Of a DNA stretch of 64,000 nt, positions 43,330-52,663 are shown in pieces. This DNA comes from Gulosibacter molinativorax (lineage in GTDB: Bacteria; Actinomycetota; Actinomycetes; Actinomycetales; Microbacteriaceae), in the NCBI RefSeq assembly GCF_003010915.2, contig NZ_CP028426.1:1240001-1304000 (forward strand), in the 5' to 3' direction. Position numbers and translations under genes: made by a program. The number at the start of each line of letters is the position of its first letter. The stretch's first letter is position 1. A model generated the notes under the pieces. That model was given only the letters and a program-made list of their open reading frames with translations, ran no database searches and had not been told where the DNA came from.

Positions 43330-43370
43330 GCAAAGGATCCTACGCGGCGCGCGTGGTTATGCTTAGCCCC

Positions 43371-44741
43371 ATGACGCAGGATTCAGTGAACCGCACCCTC
43401 GGCATCCGCCCAGCCACTGCCCCCTCGACGGCGCTGTTGACGGACCACTACGAACTCACGATGGTCGACGCCGCACTGAAAGACGGCACCGCGCAGCGCG
43501 AATGCGTCTTCGAACTCTTCGCCCGAAAACTGCCGAACGACCGCCGCTACGGCGTCAGCGTCGGCATCGGTCGCGCCCTCGAGCTCCTCGAGCACTTCCG
43601 GTTCTCGGATGCGGAGCTCCAGTTCCTGAGCGACACGAAGGTCGTCAGCCCCGAGACGGTCGACTGGCTTGCGAACTACCGCTTCTCGGGTTCGATCCGC
43701 GGCTACCGCGAGGGCGAGGTCTACTTCCCGCAGTCGCCGCTGCTTGAGGTCCGTTCCTCGTTTGCCGAGGGGGTTGTGCTCGAGACGCTGCTGCTGAGCG
43801 TCTACAACTACGACTCGGCCGTCGCATCCGCCGCCGCCCGCATGGTCTCCGCCGCGGATGGCCGCCCGCTCGCTGAAATGGGATCGCGCCGCACGGGCGA
43901 GCGCAGCGCGGTCGCCGCGGCGCGCGCCGCGTACATCGCGGGCTTTGCCGCCACCTCCAACCTCGAGGCCGGTCGCGCGTGGGGTGTGCCGACGATGGGC
44001 ACCGCGGCGCACTCGTGGACGCTGCTGCACGAGTCGGAAGAAGAAGCATTCCGCTCGCAGGTCGAGTCGCTCGGCGTCGACACGACGCTGCTCGTCGACA
44101 CCTACGACGTCGAGCAGGGCGTGCGCAACGCCGTCGCCGCCGCCGGCACCGACCTCGGCGGCGTGCGCATCGACTCTGGCGACCTTCCGGTGCAGGTGCG
44201 CGAGGTGCGCGACCAGCTCGACGACCTCGGCGCTGTGAACACGAAGATCACCGTCACGAACGACCTCGACGAGTTTGCGATCGCCGCCCTCGCAGCCTCC
44301 CCCGTCGATTCCTTCGGCGTCGGCACGAGCGTCGTGACGGGCTCCGGTTCGGTCGCCTCAGGCATGGTCTACAAGCTCGTCGCCCGCAAGGATGCTAGGG
44401 ACAACTGGGTGCCCGTCGCCAAGGCATCCCCCGGCAAGCACTCGGTCGGCGGCCTCAAATTCCCGGTGCGTCGCCGCGATGAAGGCGTCGCCTCGGGCGA
44501 GCTGATCTCAGTCGGAGGCCTGCCGGTTGGCGACGATGACGACCGTCCGCTCTACGTCGATTTCGTCGTGGACGGCGAGATCGACCGCCAGTGGATCGGC
44601 CCCGCGGGCGTCACCCGGGCGCGGGAGCACCACGCGATGGCCATCGCGGAGCTCCCCCGCACCGCGCGACGACTCGGCCGCGGCGAGCCCGCCCTCGCGA
44701 CCTACTACATCGACGAGCACGGGAATACCTCGCTCGCGTAG
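43371..44741 (+). CDS. pncB: Nicotinate phosphoribosyltransferase
   Basis: A 456-residue NAD-salvage enzyme that joins nicotinate and PRPP. It has TALLTDHYELTMVDAALKDGTAQRECVFELFARKLP at the N-terminus, MGSRRTGERSAVAAARAAYIAGFAATSNLEAG (phosphate and substrate binding) and GTAAHSWTLLHESEEEAF with the catalytic His. The start is ATG at 43371. It diverges from murI. Confidence 0.95.
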   Translation: MTQDSVNRTLGIRPATAPSTALLTDHYELTMVDAALKDGTAQRECVFELFARKLPNDRRYGVSVGIGRALELLEHFRFSDAELQFLSDTKVVSPETVDWLANYRFSGSIRGYREGEVYFPQSPLLEVRSSFAEGVVLETLLLSVYNYDSAVASAAARMVSAADGRPLAEMGSRRTGERSAVAAARAAYIAGFAATSNLEAGRAWGVPTMGTAAHSWTLLHESEEEAFRSQVESLGVDTTLLVDTYDVEQGVRNAVAAAGTDLGGVRIDSGDLPVQVREVRDQLDDLGAVNTKITVTNDLDEFAIAALAASPVDSFGVGTSVVTGSGSVASGMVYKLVARKDARDNWVPVAKASPGKHSVGGLKFPVRRRDEGVASGELISVGGLPVGDDDDRPLYVDFVVDGEIDRQWIGPAGVTRAREHHAMAIAELPRTARRLGRGEPALATYYIDEHGNTSLA

Positions 44742-44756
44742 GTTGGGCTGCGCCAA

Positions 44757-45518
44757 TTACCGCTGCGCTGCCCGTATCCGTAGCTGCGCGAATTCGGCGT
44801 CGATCGACTCAGTGAAGGCGTCCGCTTCCCGGTCGAGCTCCGCGGCGAGGGCGGCGGCGGCGAAGCTCAACGAGCGCTGCCGCGCAATTCGGTGCCGATC
44901 ATCCGGCGTCAGCCGACCGCTCAGCTTGGTAATTCGCGCCAGGGCGTCCGCTTCGGTCAGCACACCATCGAGGTAACCGCGTTCGCGCGCCACATCGGCA
45001 CTCCAAATTTCCCCGCTGATAAACCACGAGTTTGCCGCAGCGTCGCCGATCGCGCGACGGACCATCGCCAACGCCCCTAGATCAGTCGTGAGGCCAAGCG
45101 AACCGAAGCCCGGCACGAATTTGGCCTCCGGGACCGCGAATCGCAGGTCACAGGCGCCCGCGATTCCCAGGCCAGCGCCCGCCACCGGTCCGCTAATGAG
45201 CGCAACCGTGAGCTGCGGTTGCGCGAGAATCCGCTCGACCAGCGAGGAGTTTTGACGCGTTCGCTGCGCGACGATTTCCGCCCCATCGGGTCCTCGACGC
45301 AGCTCAGCAAGCTCAAGCAGCGAGGTCATCGAACCGCCTGACGTGAAGGCCCTACTAGCGCCTCGAATCACGACCGTGGTCACGTCTTCGGCGGCCGCTG
45401 CCGAGTCGAGGTGCTCGTGAATTTCCACCAGCGCCTCGTCGTGAAGGGCGTTTCGAGTGGCCGGTTCGTTCAGGGTGATCGTCGCGATGGAATCTGCGAT
45501 CTCGATATCTACCTGCAT
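44757..45518 (-). CDS. Crotonase-fold protein, PaaG/isomerase-like
   Basis: A 253-residue crotonase-superfamily enzyme. The oxyanion-hole motifs (IRGASRAFTSGG and ISGPVAGAGLGIAGACDLRFA) are present. The two catalytic Glu of enoyl-CoA hydratases are not: the first is Gly (GLGIAGACD) and the second is Phe, while an Asp lies in LGLTTDLGAL, the Asp position of PaaG-type isomerases. So an enoyl-CoA or epoxyacyl-CoA isomerase role is likelier than hydration. Its start overlaps the MarR stop (TAATG). Confidence 0.85.
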   Translation of the reverse strand: MQVDIEIADSIATITLNEPATRNALHDEALVEIHEHLDSAAAAEDVTTVVIRGASRAFTSGGSMTSLLELAELRRGPDGAEIVAQRTRQNSSLVERILAQPQLTVALISGPVAGAGLGIAGACDLRFAVPEAKFVPGFGSLGLTTDLGALAMVRRAIGDAAANSWFISGEIWSADVARERGYLDGVLTEADALARITKLSGRLTPDDRHRIARQRSLSFAAAALAAELDREADAFTESIDAEFAQLRIRAAQR

Positions 45519-45988
45519 TAGTTGTCTCCAAAAGTAGGGCTATCGGGATCGTGGTCGATCAGCCGATGCAAAAGTCGAGTTAGCTCAATGACCTCGCCGC
45601 GGGTGAAGGCCGAAAGCCAGCGCTCCTGACGCGCCGCCGATGCTTTCATCGCCCGATTCGTCAACGCACGCCCCGACGGCGTCACGGTCACGATCGATTC
45701 GCGACGATTGGTCTCGTTCCGCCGCCGGTCGATGTGTCCGTCAGCCTCGAGCCGAGTCAGGATGCTCGTCACTGACCCGGGCGCGAGCCCAGTCAGATCA
45801 CTCAGATCGCCCGGCCGAAGCGGGCCCATCGCGCACAGCGAAAAGAGGATGCGGTACGCCGAAAGGCTGAGCCCAACCGGACGATACGCGTTGAGGTCGA
45901 GATCTCGCTCGAACCGAGTCGTTGCCCGTGACAGCGAGAGCGTTAGCGCGAGCAGCGATGCCGCATCCGTTTGCCCACCCTGCGCCAT
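45518..45988 (-). CDS. MarR-family regulator
   Basis: A 156-residue winged-helix protein: LDLNAYRPVGLSLSAYRILFSLCAMGPLRPGDLSDLTGLAPGSVTSILTRLEADGHIDRRRNETNRRESIVTVT contains helix, recognition helix and wing. It sits within the catabolic operon and probably responds to an acyl-CoA or free acid and controls the island. The ATG at 45988 is my choice; the open frame runs further upstream, with no better site. The operator could be the palindrome at 54456. Confidence 0.85.
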   Translation of the reverse strand: MAQGGQTDAASLLALTLSLSRATTRFERDLDLNAYRPVGLSLSAYRILFSLCAMGPLRPGDLSDLTGLAPGSVTSILTRLEADGHIDRRRNETNRRESIVTVTPSGRALTNRAMKASAARQERWLSAFTRGEVIELTRLLHRLIDHDPDSPTFGDN

Positions 45989-46082
45989 CGTCGATTGGGC
46001 AGCGCGTTCAAACTCGCGGTGCGTCGGCGGACGATCGAGACGCGGTACCGCGCCCGACTCGGATTCGGCGAGGTTCTGGGCG

Positions 46083-46568
46083 TTAGTTCCCCGCAAGTTT
46101 CGAGTTACCCGTCGACGCGACCTTCTTCGACACGACTCCGTGCATCGACAGGTATGCGACCACTGTGCCGTCATCGTCGCGAACAGAGACATCGCAAATC
46201 ACGTTGCGACCATAGCGATGGAGAATCTTGGCGGTAGCGCTGAGGACGCTCCCCTTCGCCGGTGCCGTGTAGGTCGTGTTCGACTGGTGTGTGACCATCG
46301 GCGTGCCCGCGGCCGTCCCGCTGAACGCGAACGCAGTGTCCGCGAGTAGGTACGGGAATCCGCCGTGCACGATCCCGAACCCGTTGCGCATCTCGTCGCG
46401 CACCGGGAGACGCAGCGTAACGCCGGTCTCTTCCACCTCAAGAAACTCGATCCCGAGCCACTGCACTGCGGCGTCGTGATCAATCTGGTGCTGCACGCGC
46501 TCCCGAGGAGTCTGCGTCGCGCTTTCGTTCTGTTCGCCGCTTTCGTCCTGTTGAACCGAGTCAGTCAT
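46083..46568 (-). CDS. PaaI-type hotdog thioesterase
   Basis: A 161-residue single-hotdog protein. The central LRLPVRDEMRNGFGIVHGGFPYLLADTAFAFSG contains the HGG motif and the acidic residue of PaaI-type thioesterases, which release CoA from stalled aryl- or acyl-CoA intermediates. GAAAGGGAAA precedes the ATG at 46568. It comes two bases after the crotonase gene. The N-terminal 30 residues are acidic and likely disordered. Confidence 0.88.
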   Translation of the reverse strand: MTDSVQQDESGEQNESATQTPRERVQHQIDHDAAVQWLGIEFLEVEETGVTLRLPVRDEMRNGFGIVHGGFPYLLADTAFAFSGTAAGTPMVTHQSNTTYTAPAKGSVLSATAKILHRYGRNVICDVSVRDDDGTVVAYLSMHGVVSKKVASTGNSKLAGN

Positions 46569-46570
46569 GG

Positions 46571-47377
46571 CTATTTCCCTTTCCAAACTGGAGCCCGCTT
46601 CTCCGAGAATGCGCGGGGGCCCTCGACGGCGTCTTCGCTCGCGAGAACCTCTGCAAAAAGTCTATGGCTCAGGGCAACCTGATCGGCCTCTGTGACGCTC
46701 TTGCCGTCCTCGAGGTGACGCGCAATGCGCTTCGACGCGACGACCGGCAGGGGCGCATTTCCGGCAATCAGCTTCGCGACTCGCTCGCCCTCGGCCAGCG
46801 CTTCACCGTGTTCGACGATGCGACTCGCGAAACCAAGCTCGTACATCCGCTCGGCCGAGATCGCCTCGCCGGTCAGCAGCATGTCGAGTGCGACGGCGCG
46901 CGGCAGCATCGCGGGCAGGCGGTATACCCCGCCGGCGCCGGCGAAAATACCGACCTTCACTTCCGGCAGCGCAAACTCGCGGCCGCGTTCGACGATCACG
47001 ACGTCGGATTGGAGCAGCATTTCTACGCCGCCGCCGTAGGCCGAGCCGTTGGCCGCGGCGACGATTGGTTTCGAGGTGGTCTTGTCGGTACTACCGCCAA
47101 ACCCATACTCGGCATACGGCGCGTCTTGTGGAACAACGTTTCCGCCAGCAGCCATCGATTTGAGGTCGGCGCCTGCGCTAAAGACTCGGTCTCCAGCACC
47201 GCTGAGCAGCACGCAGCGCACCACTGGATCTTCTTCCGCGCGGATGAGCGCTGCGGCGATGCCGCGGGCGACTTCCACGTTGACGGCATTCAGCGCGTCG
47301 GGCCGGTTGATCGTGACGTGGAGGATGTGGTCCTTCAGCTCGGTCAGGACTGCATCGGTCAGTACAGCATCGCTCAT
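46571..47377 (-). CDS. Enoyl-CoA hydratase
   Basis: A 268-residue crotonase with both catalytic Glu: GGGVEMLLQSD and FALPEVKVGIFAGAGGVYRLP. It should add water to a 2-enoyl-CoA in the second beta-oxidation step. The start is ATG at 47377, overlapping the dehydrogenase stop (ATGA). The N-terminus MSDAVLTDAVLTELKDHILHVTINRPDALNAVN fits the family; the longer open frame upstream is inside the dehydrogenase gene. Confidence 0.92.
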   Translation of the reverse strand: MSDAVLTDAVLTELKDHILHVTINRPDALNAVNVEVARGIAAALIRAEEDPVVRCVLLSGAGDRVFSAGADLKSMAAGGNVVPQDAPYAEYGFGGSTDKTTSKPIVAAANGSAYGGGVEMLLQSDVVIVERGREFALPEVKVGIFAGAGGVYRLPAMLPRAVALDMLLTGEAISAERMYELGFASRIVEHGEALAEGERVAKLIAGNAPLPVVASKRIARHLEDGKSVTEADQVALSHRLFAEVLASEDAVEGPRAFSEKRAPVWKGK

Positions 47378-48282
47378 GAAGTTGCCTCGTTTCGGTAGCC
47401 GTAGAAGCCCTTGCCGGTCTTGCGGCCGAGGTCGCCCGCGGCCACCATTCGCTTCAAGAGCTGCGGCGGGGCAAATCGTGGATCGTTCGACTGCTCGAAG
47501 ATGCTGTTGCCCGCCCGCAGCGTCACGTCGACACCAGTCAGGTCCATCGTCGCGAAGGGGCCCATCTTGTGTCCGAACGCCAGCTGGCATGCCCGGTCGA
47601 TTTCCTCGGGCGTCGAGAGCCCCGCTTCGACGAGGCGGGTCGCCTCTTGGACGAGGACAGTCATCAGTCGCGAGGTCACGAAGCCTGCATCGTCCCGATT
47701 CACGAGGATGGTCTCTTTGCCGAGCTGCTGCGCGAGCCCGAGGGCGCGAGCGACCGTACTGTCAGAAGTCCGGTATCCGCGTACAACTTCGCACAGCCCC
47801 ATCGCGGGAACTGGCGAGAAGAAATGCATCCCGATGATGCGCTTGGCACCGCTCGAGGTCGCCGCGATCTCGGTGATCGGCAGAGCGGAGGTGTTGGTCG
47901 CGAGCACCGCGTCCGGCCGGGCGGCCTCCGCAAGTTCCGCGAAGACTCGCTGCTTCACGTCGATTAGCTCGATGACGGCCTCGATGACTGCGTCTCCCGC
48001 TGCCGCGTGACCGAGCTCGGTCACCGGCGTGATGCGTGCAATCGCGTCGTCCGCTTCCTGGCGCGCCATCCGTTCGCGCGCGACCCGCTTGTCGAGCTGC
48101 CGGGAGATGCCTTCGATCCCCCGTTCCGCGGCGCCATCCTGCGTGTCGAAGATTTTTACCGAAATGCCAGCAATCGCAGCGACCTGCGCGATTCCCGAGC
48201 CCATCAGGCCCGCACCGACAATTCCAAGTTCGCCTACGGGCGTTATCCCCGCTGGTGTTGAGCCTTCTAGCTCCGTTGCCAT
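47374..48282 (-). CDS. 3-hydroxyacyl-CoA dehydrogenase (HbdA/FadB2 type)
   Basis: A 302-residue NAD-dependent dehydrogenase for the third beta-oxidation step. It has GIVGAGLMGSGIAQVAAIAG (NAD-binding), NTSALPITEIAATSSGAKRIIGMHFFSPVPAM with the catalytic His, VNRDDAGFVTSRLM and the C-terminal AFGHKMGPFATMDLTGVDVTL. I place the start at the ATG at 48282, seven bases after GGAG. It heads a leftward operon; the thiolase diverges from it. Confidence 0.93.
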   Translation of the reverse strand: MATELEGSTPAGITPVGELGIVGAGLMGSGIAQVAAIAGISVKIFDTQDGAAERGIEGISRQLDKRVARERMARQEADDAIARITPVTELGHAAAGDAVIEAVIELIDVKQRVFAELAEAARPDAVLATNTSALPITEIAATSSGAKRIIGMHFFSPVPAMGLCEVVRGYRTSDSTVARALGLAQQLGKETILVNRDDAGFVTSRLMTVLVQEATRLVEAGLSTPEEIDRACQLAFGHKMGPFATMDLTGVDVTLRAGNSIFEQSNDPRFAPPQLLKRMVAAGDLGRKTGKGFYGYRNEATS

Positions 48283-48335
48283 TTTCACGCTCCTGGTGTT
48301 GGTCCCTCGTTGGATAGTTCGACTCTAGACATTTT

Positions 48336-48361
48336 ACGAAAGATTCGTCAATACATTGACA
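48336..48361. promoter_or_regulatory. Divergent promoter with two small palindromes
   Basis: ACGAA-AGA-TTCGT (48336-48348) and TCAAT-AC-ATTGA (48348-48359) adjoin, and TTGACA at 48356 makes a good -35 for the thiolase operon. The patch is AT-rich. These are candidate binding sites for the island's regulator. Confidence 0.5.
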
Positions 48362-48452
48362 TTTTGATTTCAGCGCGACTAACTTGGGCTTGACCGTGCA
48401 GCGAGGCATGGAACGGTCCGTCCGTTACCGACCTCATCCTGAAAGGACCACC

Positions 48453-49670
48453 GTGTCGGATTTTCAAGACAATGACGTCGTCATCGTGAGCAGCGCGCGC
48501 ACACCCATCGGTCGTGCGCGAAAAGGCAGCCTCATCGATGTACGACCCGAAGACCTCCTGGTCACCGCCGCGCGCGGCGCGATCGAACGTGCCGGGAACG
48601 TCACCACCGCCGACTTCGACGATTTCCACGTCGGCTGCGCCGAGCCGGATGGCGAATCGGGCGACAACATCGCCCGCCGTGTCGCCATCCTGTTAGGGGA
48701 TGACACGCTCCCTGGCACGACGATCACCCGCTTTTGTGCCTCCAGCATTCAAGCGACGCGGATGGCATTCCACGCCATCCGCGCGGGCGAGGGCAACGCG
48801 TACCTCATCGGCGGGGTTGAGCAGGTCTCGCGAAGCACACCCAACCAGGCGACCAAGCACCCCACATTCGCGGATGCGCCAGCGCGAGTTGAGACGCAGC
48901 TCGGTGGCGATACCTGGGTTGATCCCCGCGAATCAGGCCTGCTGCCGGACTACTACATCGCAATGGGCCACACCGCCGAGTTCGTGGCCCGAAAGACCGG
49001 CACCTCGCGCGCTGACCAGGATGCCTGGGCGCTGCAGTCGCAGACCCGCGCCGGCGCCGCAATCACAAGCGGGTACTTCGCGGAGGAGATCGTGTCGGTC
49101 ACCCTCGCGGACGGCACGGTCGTCGAGACTGACGACTCGCCCCGCCCCGGCACCACGGCCGAGGCCCTCGCGGGGCTGGCACCGGTGTTTATCCCGAACG
49201 GCACTGTGACCGCGGGGAACGCCTGCCCGCTCAACGATGGCGCGTCCGCGCTCGTGGTGACCTCAGGCGCGTTCGCGCGTGAACGCGGGCTCACTCCTCT
49301 CGCAAAGATTCGCTCAACGGCCGTGAGCGCCCTCTCCCCCGAAATTATGGGGCTCGGGCCAGTCGCATCCTCGAAGATCGCGCTCGAGCGGGCGGGCATC
49401 TCCGCCTCCGACCTCGGTGCCGTCGAACTCAACGAAGCTTTCGCCGCCCAGGTGGTCCCCTCGATTCGCGAACTCGGACTCGACCCGGCGATCGTCAACC
49501 CTCACGGCGGAGCGATCGCGCTCGGCCACCCCTTCGGTGCCACCGGAGCGCGGATGCTCGGCACCCTCGCTCACGAGCTCACGTTACTCGATCGCGAGCT
49601 CGGTCTCGCGACGCTGTGCGTCGGTGGCGGCCAGGGCATGGCAGTCGTGCTTGAACGAGTCGGGAACTAA
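48453..49670 (+). CDS. fadA: Acetyl-CoA acyltransferase (thiolase)
   Basis: A 405-residue thiolase that cleaves 3-ketoacyl-CoA. The nucleophile Cys is in TRFCASSIQATRMA; NPHGGAIALGHPFGATGAR gives the catalytic His, and LCVGGGQGMAVVLE the second Cys. The GTG at 48453 is preceded by GAAAGGA. It is the first gene of a rightward operon with an acyl-CoA dehydrogenase and a ligase. Confidence 0.94.
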   Translation: MSDFQDNDVVIVSSARTPIGRARKGSLIDVRPEDLLVTAARGAIERAGNVTTADFDDFHVGCAEPDGESGDNIARRVAILLGDDTLPGTTITRFCASSIQATRMAFHAIRAGEGNAYLIGGVEQVSRSTPNQATKHPTFADAPARVETQLGGDTWVDPRESGLLPDYYIAMGHTAEFVARKTGTSRADQDAWALQSQTRAGAAITSGYFAEEIVSVTLADGTVVETDDSPRPGTTAEALAGLAPVFIPNGTVTAGNACPLNDGASALVVTSGAFARERGLTPLAKIRSTAVSALSPEIMGLGPVASSKIALERAGISASDLGAVELNEAFAAQVVPSIRELGLDPAIVNPHGGAIALGHPFGATGARMLGTLAHELTLLDRELGLATLCVGGGQGMAVVLERVGN

Positions 49671-49704
49671 GACCGTGATCAATCAGAATTTGGAGAATAC
49701 CGAG

Positions 49705-50880
49705 ATGCTTGCAGGCCTAGACACCGACTACTACAACTACTGGGACGACTTCAGCGTCGAGGAGCAGGAGCGCCTCACCGAGCTGCGCTCCCTACTCGAG
49801 CGCGAAGCCAAGCCTCGCGTGAACGACCTGTGGGCGAAGGAAGAGTTCCCCTTCGACCTGGTCACGCCGCTCGCCGAGCTAGGGATCTTCGGGATGCTCT
49901 TCGACGAGAGCAAGCGCTTCGAGTCGTCCGCCCGCTTCCGCGGCTGGGTGACCCTCGAGCTGGCCCGGGTGGATGCATCCCTCGCGACCTTCTTCGGCGT
50001 ACACGTCGGCCTCGGGATGAACTCGATCGGCATCCTCGGCTCGCCCGAGCAGCGGGCCGAGTGGTTGCCGAAAATGGCCCGCGGCGAAGTCATCGGCGCG
50101 TGCGGTATTACCGAACCACTTTCGGGCTCCGACACCGCGAAGGGCATCCAGGCGACCGCCCGCCGCGATGGCGACGACTGGATCCTGAACGGTCAGAAGC
50201 GCTGGATTGGTAACGCCACGTGGTCGGACATCACGATCATTTACGCGCGCGACGTCGAAGACGGCCAGGTCAAGGGCTTCATCGTGCCCACCGACACCGA
50301 AGGCTACAAGGCCGAGAAGATCGTCAACAAGCAGTCGCTGCGCATCGTGCAGAACGCTGACATCACCCTTACCGACGTCGTCGTCCCCGAGTCGCTCCGG
50401 CTCGCCAACTGCAATAGCTTCCGCGATGTGTCCCGGGTGCTCCGCCACACGCGCAGCGAGAACGGCTGGATCGCCACCGGCCTGCAGATGGGCGCAGTCG
50501 AGCTCGCCCGCGAGTACGCGCTCGAACGGGAGCAGTTCGGTCGTCCTATCGCCAGCTTCCAGCTCGTGCAGGATCTGCTCGTGAAGAGCCTCTCGAACGT
50601 CACGTCGTCCCTCGCGCTACTCGAGCGCCTCGCGACGGTCACCGACCGAGGTGAGCACATCGACGAGATGGCCTCGCTCTCCAAGGCCTACACTTCGGTC
50701 CGCGCCCGCGAGACCGTGTCATGGTGCCGCGAACTCTTTGGCGGCAATGGCATCGACCTCAACTACAGCATTTCCCGGTTCTTCTGCGATGCAGAGGCTG
50801 TCCACACCTACGAGGGCACCCGAGAGATGAACACACTCATCGTCGGCCGTGACTTCACCGGCATCGCGGCGTTCGTCTAA
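49705..50880 (+). CDS. Acyl-CoA dehydrogenase (glutaryl-CoA dehydrogenase-like)
   Basis: A 391-residue FAD enzyme that makes a 2-enoyl-CoA. GITEPLSGSDTAKGIQATARRDGDDWILNGQKRWIGNATWSD is the FAD and substrate loop, and HTYEGTREMNTLIVGRDFTG carries the catalytic Glu in the position of glutaryl-CoA dehydrogenase. The start is ATG at 49705, nine bases after GGAG. It follows the thiolase by 34 bases. The substrate chain is not certain. Confidence 0.92.
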   Translation: MLAGLDTDYYNYWDDFSVEEQERLTELRSLLEREAKPRVNDLWAKEEFPFDLVTPLAELGIFGMLFDESKRFESSARFRGWVTLELARVDASLATFFGVHVGLGMNSIGILGSPEQRAEWLPKMARGEVIGACGITEPLSGSDTAKGIQATARRDGDDWILNGQKRWIGNATWSDITIIYARDVEDGQVKGFIVPTDTEGYKAEKIVNKQSLRIVQNADITLTDVVVPESLRLANCNSFRDVSRVLRHTRSENGWIATGLQMGAVELAREYALEREQFGRPIASFQLVQDLLVKSLSNVTSSLALLERLATVTDRGEHIDEMASLSKAYTSVRARETVSWCRELFGGNGIDLNYSISRFFCDAEAVHTYEGTREMNTLIVGRDFTGIAAFV

Positions 50881-50890
50881 GGATTATCCA

Positions 50891-52585
50891 TTGACTCAAC
50901 ACACATCAGACCACCCGTTCACTTCAACCGGCCCCACGCTTCTGCTCGACGGCCGGGTCATCCCGACCGACCAGACGCTCCTCGACATGTTCCGGGGCCA
51001 CGTCGCCAATCGAGGCGACGTCACGGCGCTGCACTTCCTTGGTCGCGACTTTTCGTGGCGAGAACTCGATGACTCGAGCAACGCGTTTGCCGCGTATCTA
51101 CGCGAGGTCGGCGTCCAGCCAGGCGACCGCATCGCCGTCCAGCTACAGAACTCACCGCAGTTCCTGATTGCGACCTTGGCCGCTTGGAAGCTTCGGGCTG
51201 CGATCGCACTCGTCGGCCCAATGTATCGCGTCGCCGAGACGAACAATCTGCTCAAGATCTCGGGCGCCACCGTTTTCTTGACGCAGATCGACAACTGGGC
51301 CGCCGACGGCCACGTGGCGATCAGGGACACCCAGGTGCGTCAGGTGATCACGAGCGACTTCCGCGACTTGGCCACGGCCGTGCCCGAATACCTGCAGTCG
51401 CCCGCGCGACTCACGAACCCGACGGATGCACCTGACTTCCTGGAGCTTCTCGAGGCACATCGCGGTGCCACGCCGCCAGATTCCGACGGCGCGCAACCTG
51501 AGGATCTCGCGATCATCGCGTTCACGTCTGGAACAACCGGGCCTGCCAAGGGCACGATCACGCGTCACCGAAACCTGGTTCACGGTGTCGCGTCCTGGAC
51601 GAGCTGCTACGGCATCGACCACCCCTCGCACGTCATGCTCTCGCTCGCCCCATTCGTTCACATCACGGGCGTCGTGGGCAATATCGGCGCCTGGATCTGG
51701 TCGGGCTGCAAGATGGTCTCGCAGCCCCGATTCGCTCCCCTCGAGGCCCTGCGACTCGTTGAGGAACAGCGAGTTACCTGGATCGTGGGTGCCGCGACCG
51801 TGTACACGGCGCTCCTGCACGGCAGCACCGAGCAGTCCTTCGACACGACATCGCTTGTCCTGCTGATTTCGGGTGGCGCACCAATCCCCGCGACCCTCGA
51901 GCAGCGCCTGCAGGATGCTTTCGGGGCCGAACTGCGGCCCGGCTATGGCATGACCGAAACGACGACCTCGGCAACGCTGACATTCGCCGGGCAACGCACG
52001 CGACTCCACGAGGAGTCGGGTGTGATTTCGGTCGGGCAACCCGCCACCGGCGTCTCGATCCGCATCCTGGGCGATGATGGCGAACTCCACGGCCCCGGCG
52101 AGACCGGCGAGGTCCTGGTGCACGGCCCGAACGTCATCGATGGGTACTGGGAGCAGCCCGAGGCAAGCGCAGAGTCGGTCGTGGACGGCTGGCTGCACAC
52201 GGGAGACGTCGGGTTCCTCGACGAGGATGGCTGGCTGTACTTGGTCGACCGAACGAAGAACATGATCATCGCATCCGGATACAAAGTCTGGCCCCGCGAG
52301 GTCGAAGAGGCGCTCTACAAGTTCCCGAACATCCGTGAGGCTGCGGTAATCGGCGTTCCCGACGCCTACCGGGGCGAGACGGTGAAGGCATACGTCTCCC
52401 TCCGCGATGCGAGCGTTGAGCTCGATGTAAAGGCTGTGGAGGCACACTGCCGCGAGCTACTTGCGGCCTATAAGGCACCTCGCATTATCGAGGTCGTCGA
52501 CGAACTGCCGAAGAACCCCAACGGCAAGATTCAACACCTCGAATTGCGCAAGCGTCACGCGGATGCGCAGGCCCAAGCAAAGTAG
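50891..52585 (+). CDS. Acyl-CoA synthetase (class I adenylate-forming)
   Basis: A 564-residue ligase that activates a carboxylic acid with ATP and CoA. IIAFTSGTTGPAKGTI is the phosphate-binding loop, PGYGMTETTT motif A5, WLHTGDVGFLDEDGWLYLVDRTKNMIIASGYKVWPREVEEAL motifs A7-A8, and PKNPNGKI the catalytic Lys. A TTG start after AAGGATT is used, ten bases after the dehydrogenase stop. It is a paralogue of the ligase at 52664. Confidence 0.94.
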   Translation: MTQHTSDHPFTSTGPTLLLDGRVIPTDQTLLDMFRGHVANRGDVTALHFLGRDFSWRELDDSSNAFAAYLREVGVQPGDRIAVQLQNSPQFLIATLAAWKLRAAIALVGPMYRVAETNNLLKISGATVFLTQIDNWAADGHVAIRDTQVRQVITSDFRDLATAVPEYLQSPARLTNPTDAPDFLELLEAHRGATPPDSDGAQPEDLAIIAFTSGTTGPAKGTITRHRNLVHGVASWTSCYGIDHPSHVMLSLAPFVHITGVVGNIGAWIWSGCKMVSQPRFAPLEALRLVEEQRVTWIVGAATVYTALLHGSTEQSFDTTSLVLLISGGAPIPATLEQRLQDAFGAELRPGYGMTETTTSATLTFAGQRTRLHEESGVISVGQPATGVSIRILGDDGELHGPGETGEVLVHGPNVIDGYWEQPEASAESVVDGWLHTGDVGFLDEDGWLYLVDRTKNMIIASGYKVWPREVEEALYKFPNIREAAVIGVPDAYRGETVKAYVSLRDASVELDVKAVEAHCRELLAAYKAPRIIEVVDELPKNPNGKIQHLELRKRHADAQAQAK

Positions 52586-52602
52586 GTAGGACAAGGATGC
52601 GA

Positions 52603-52637
52603 CTGTGGGTGAGTACCAAATCGGTCCTCACCCACAG
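52603..52637. terminator. Bidirectional hairpin between convergent ligase genes
   Basis: CTGTGGGTGAG and CTCACCCACAG form a perfect 11-bp stem with a 13-base loop between the two converging synthetase genes. Confidence 0.75.
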
Positions 52638-52663
52638 CCGCATCACCACCGGAGGACGCCGTC

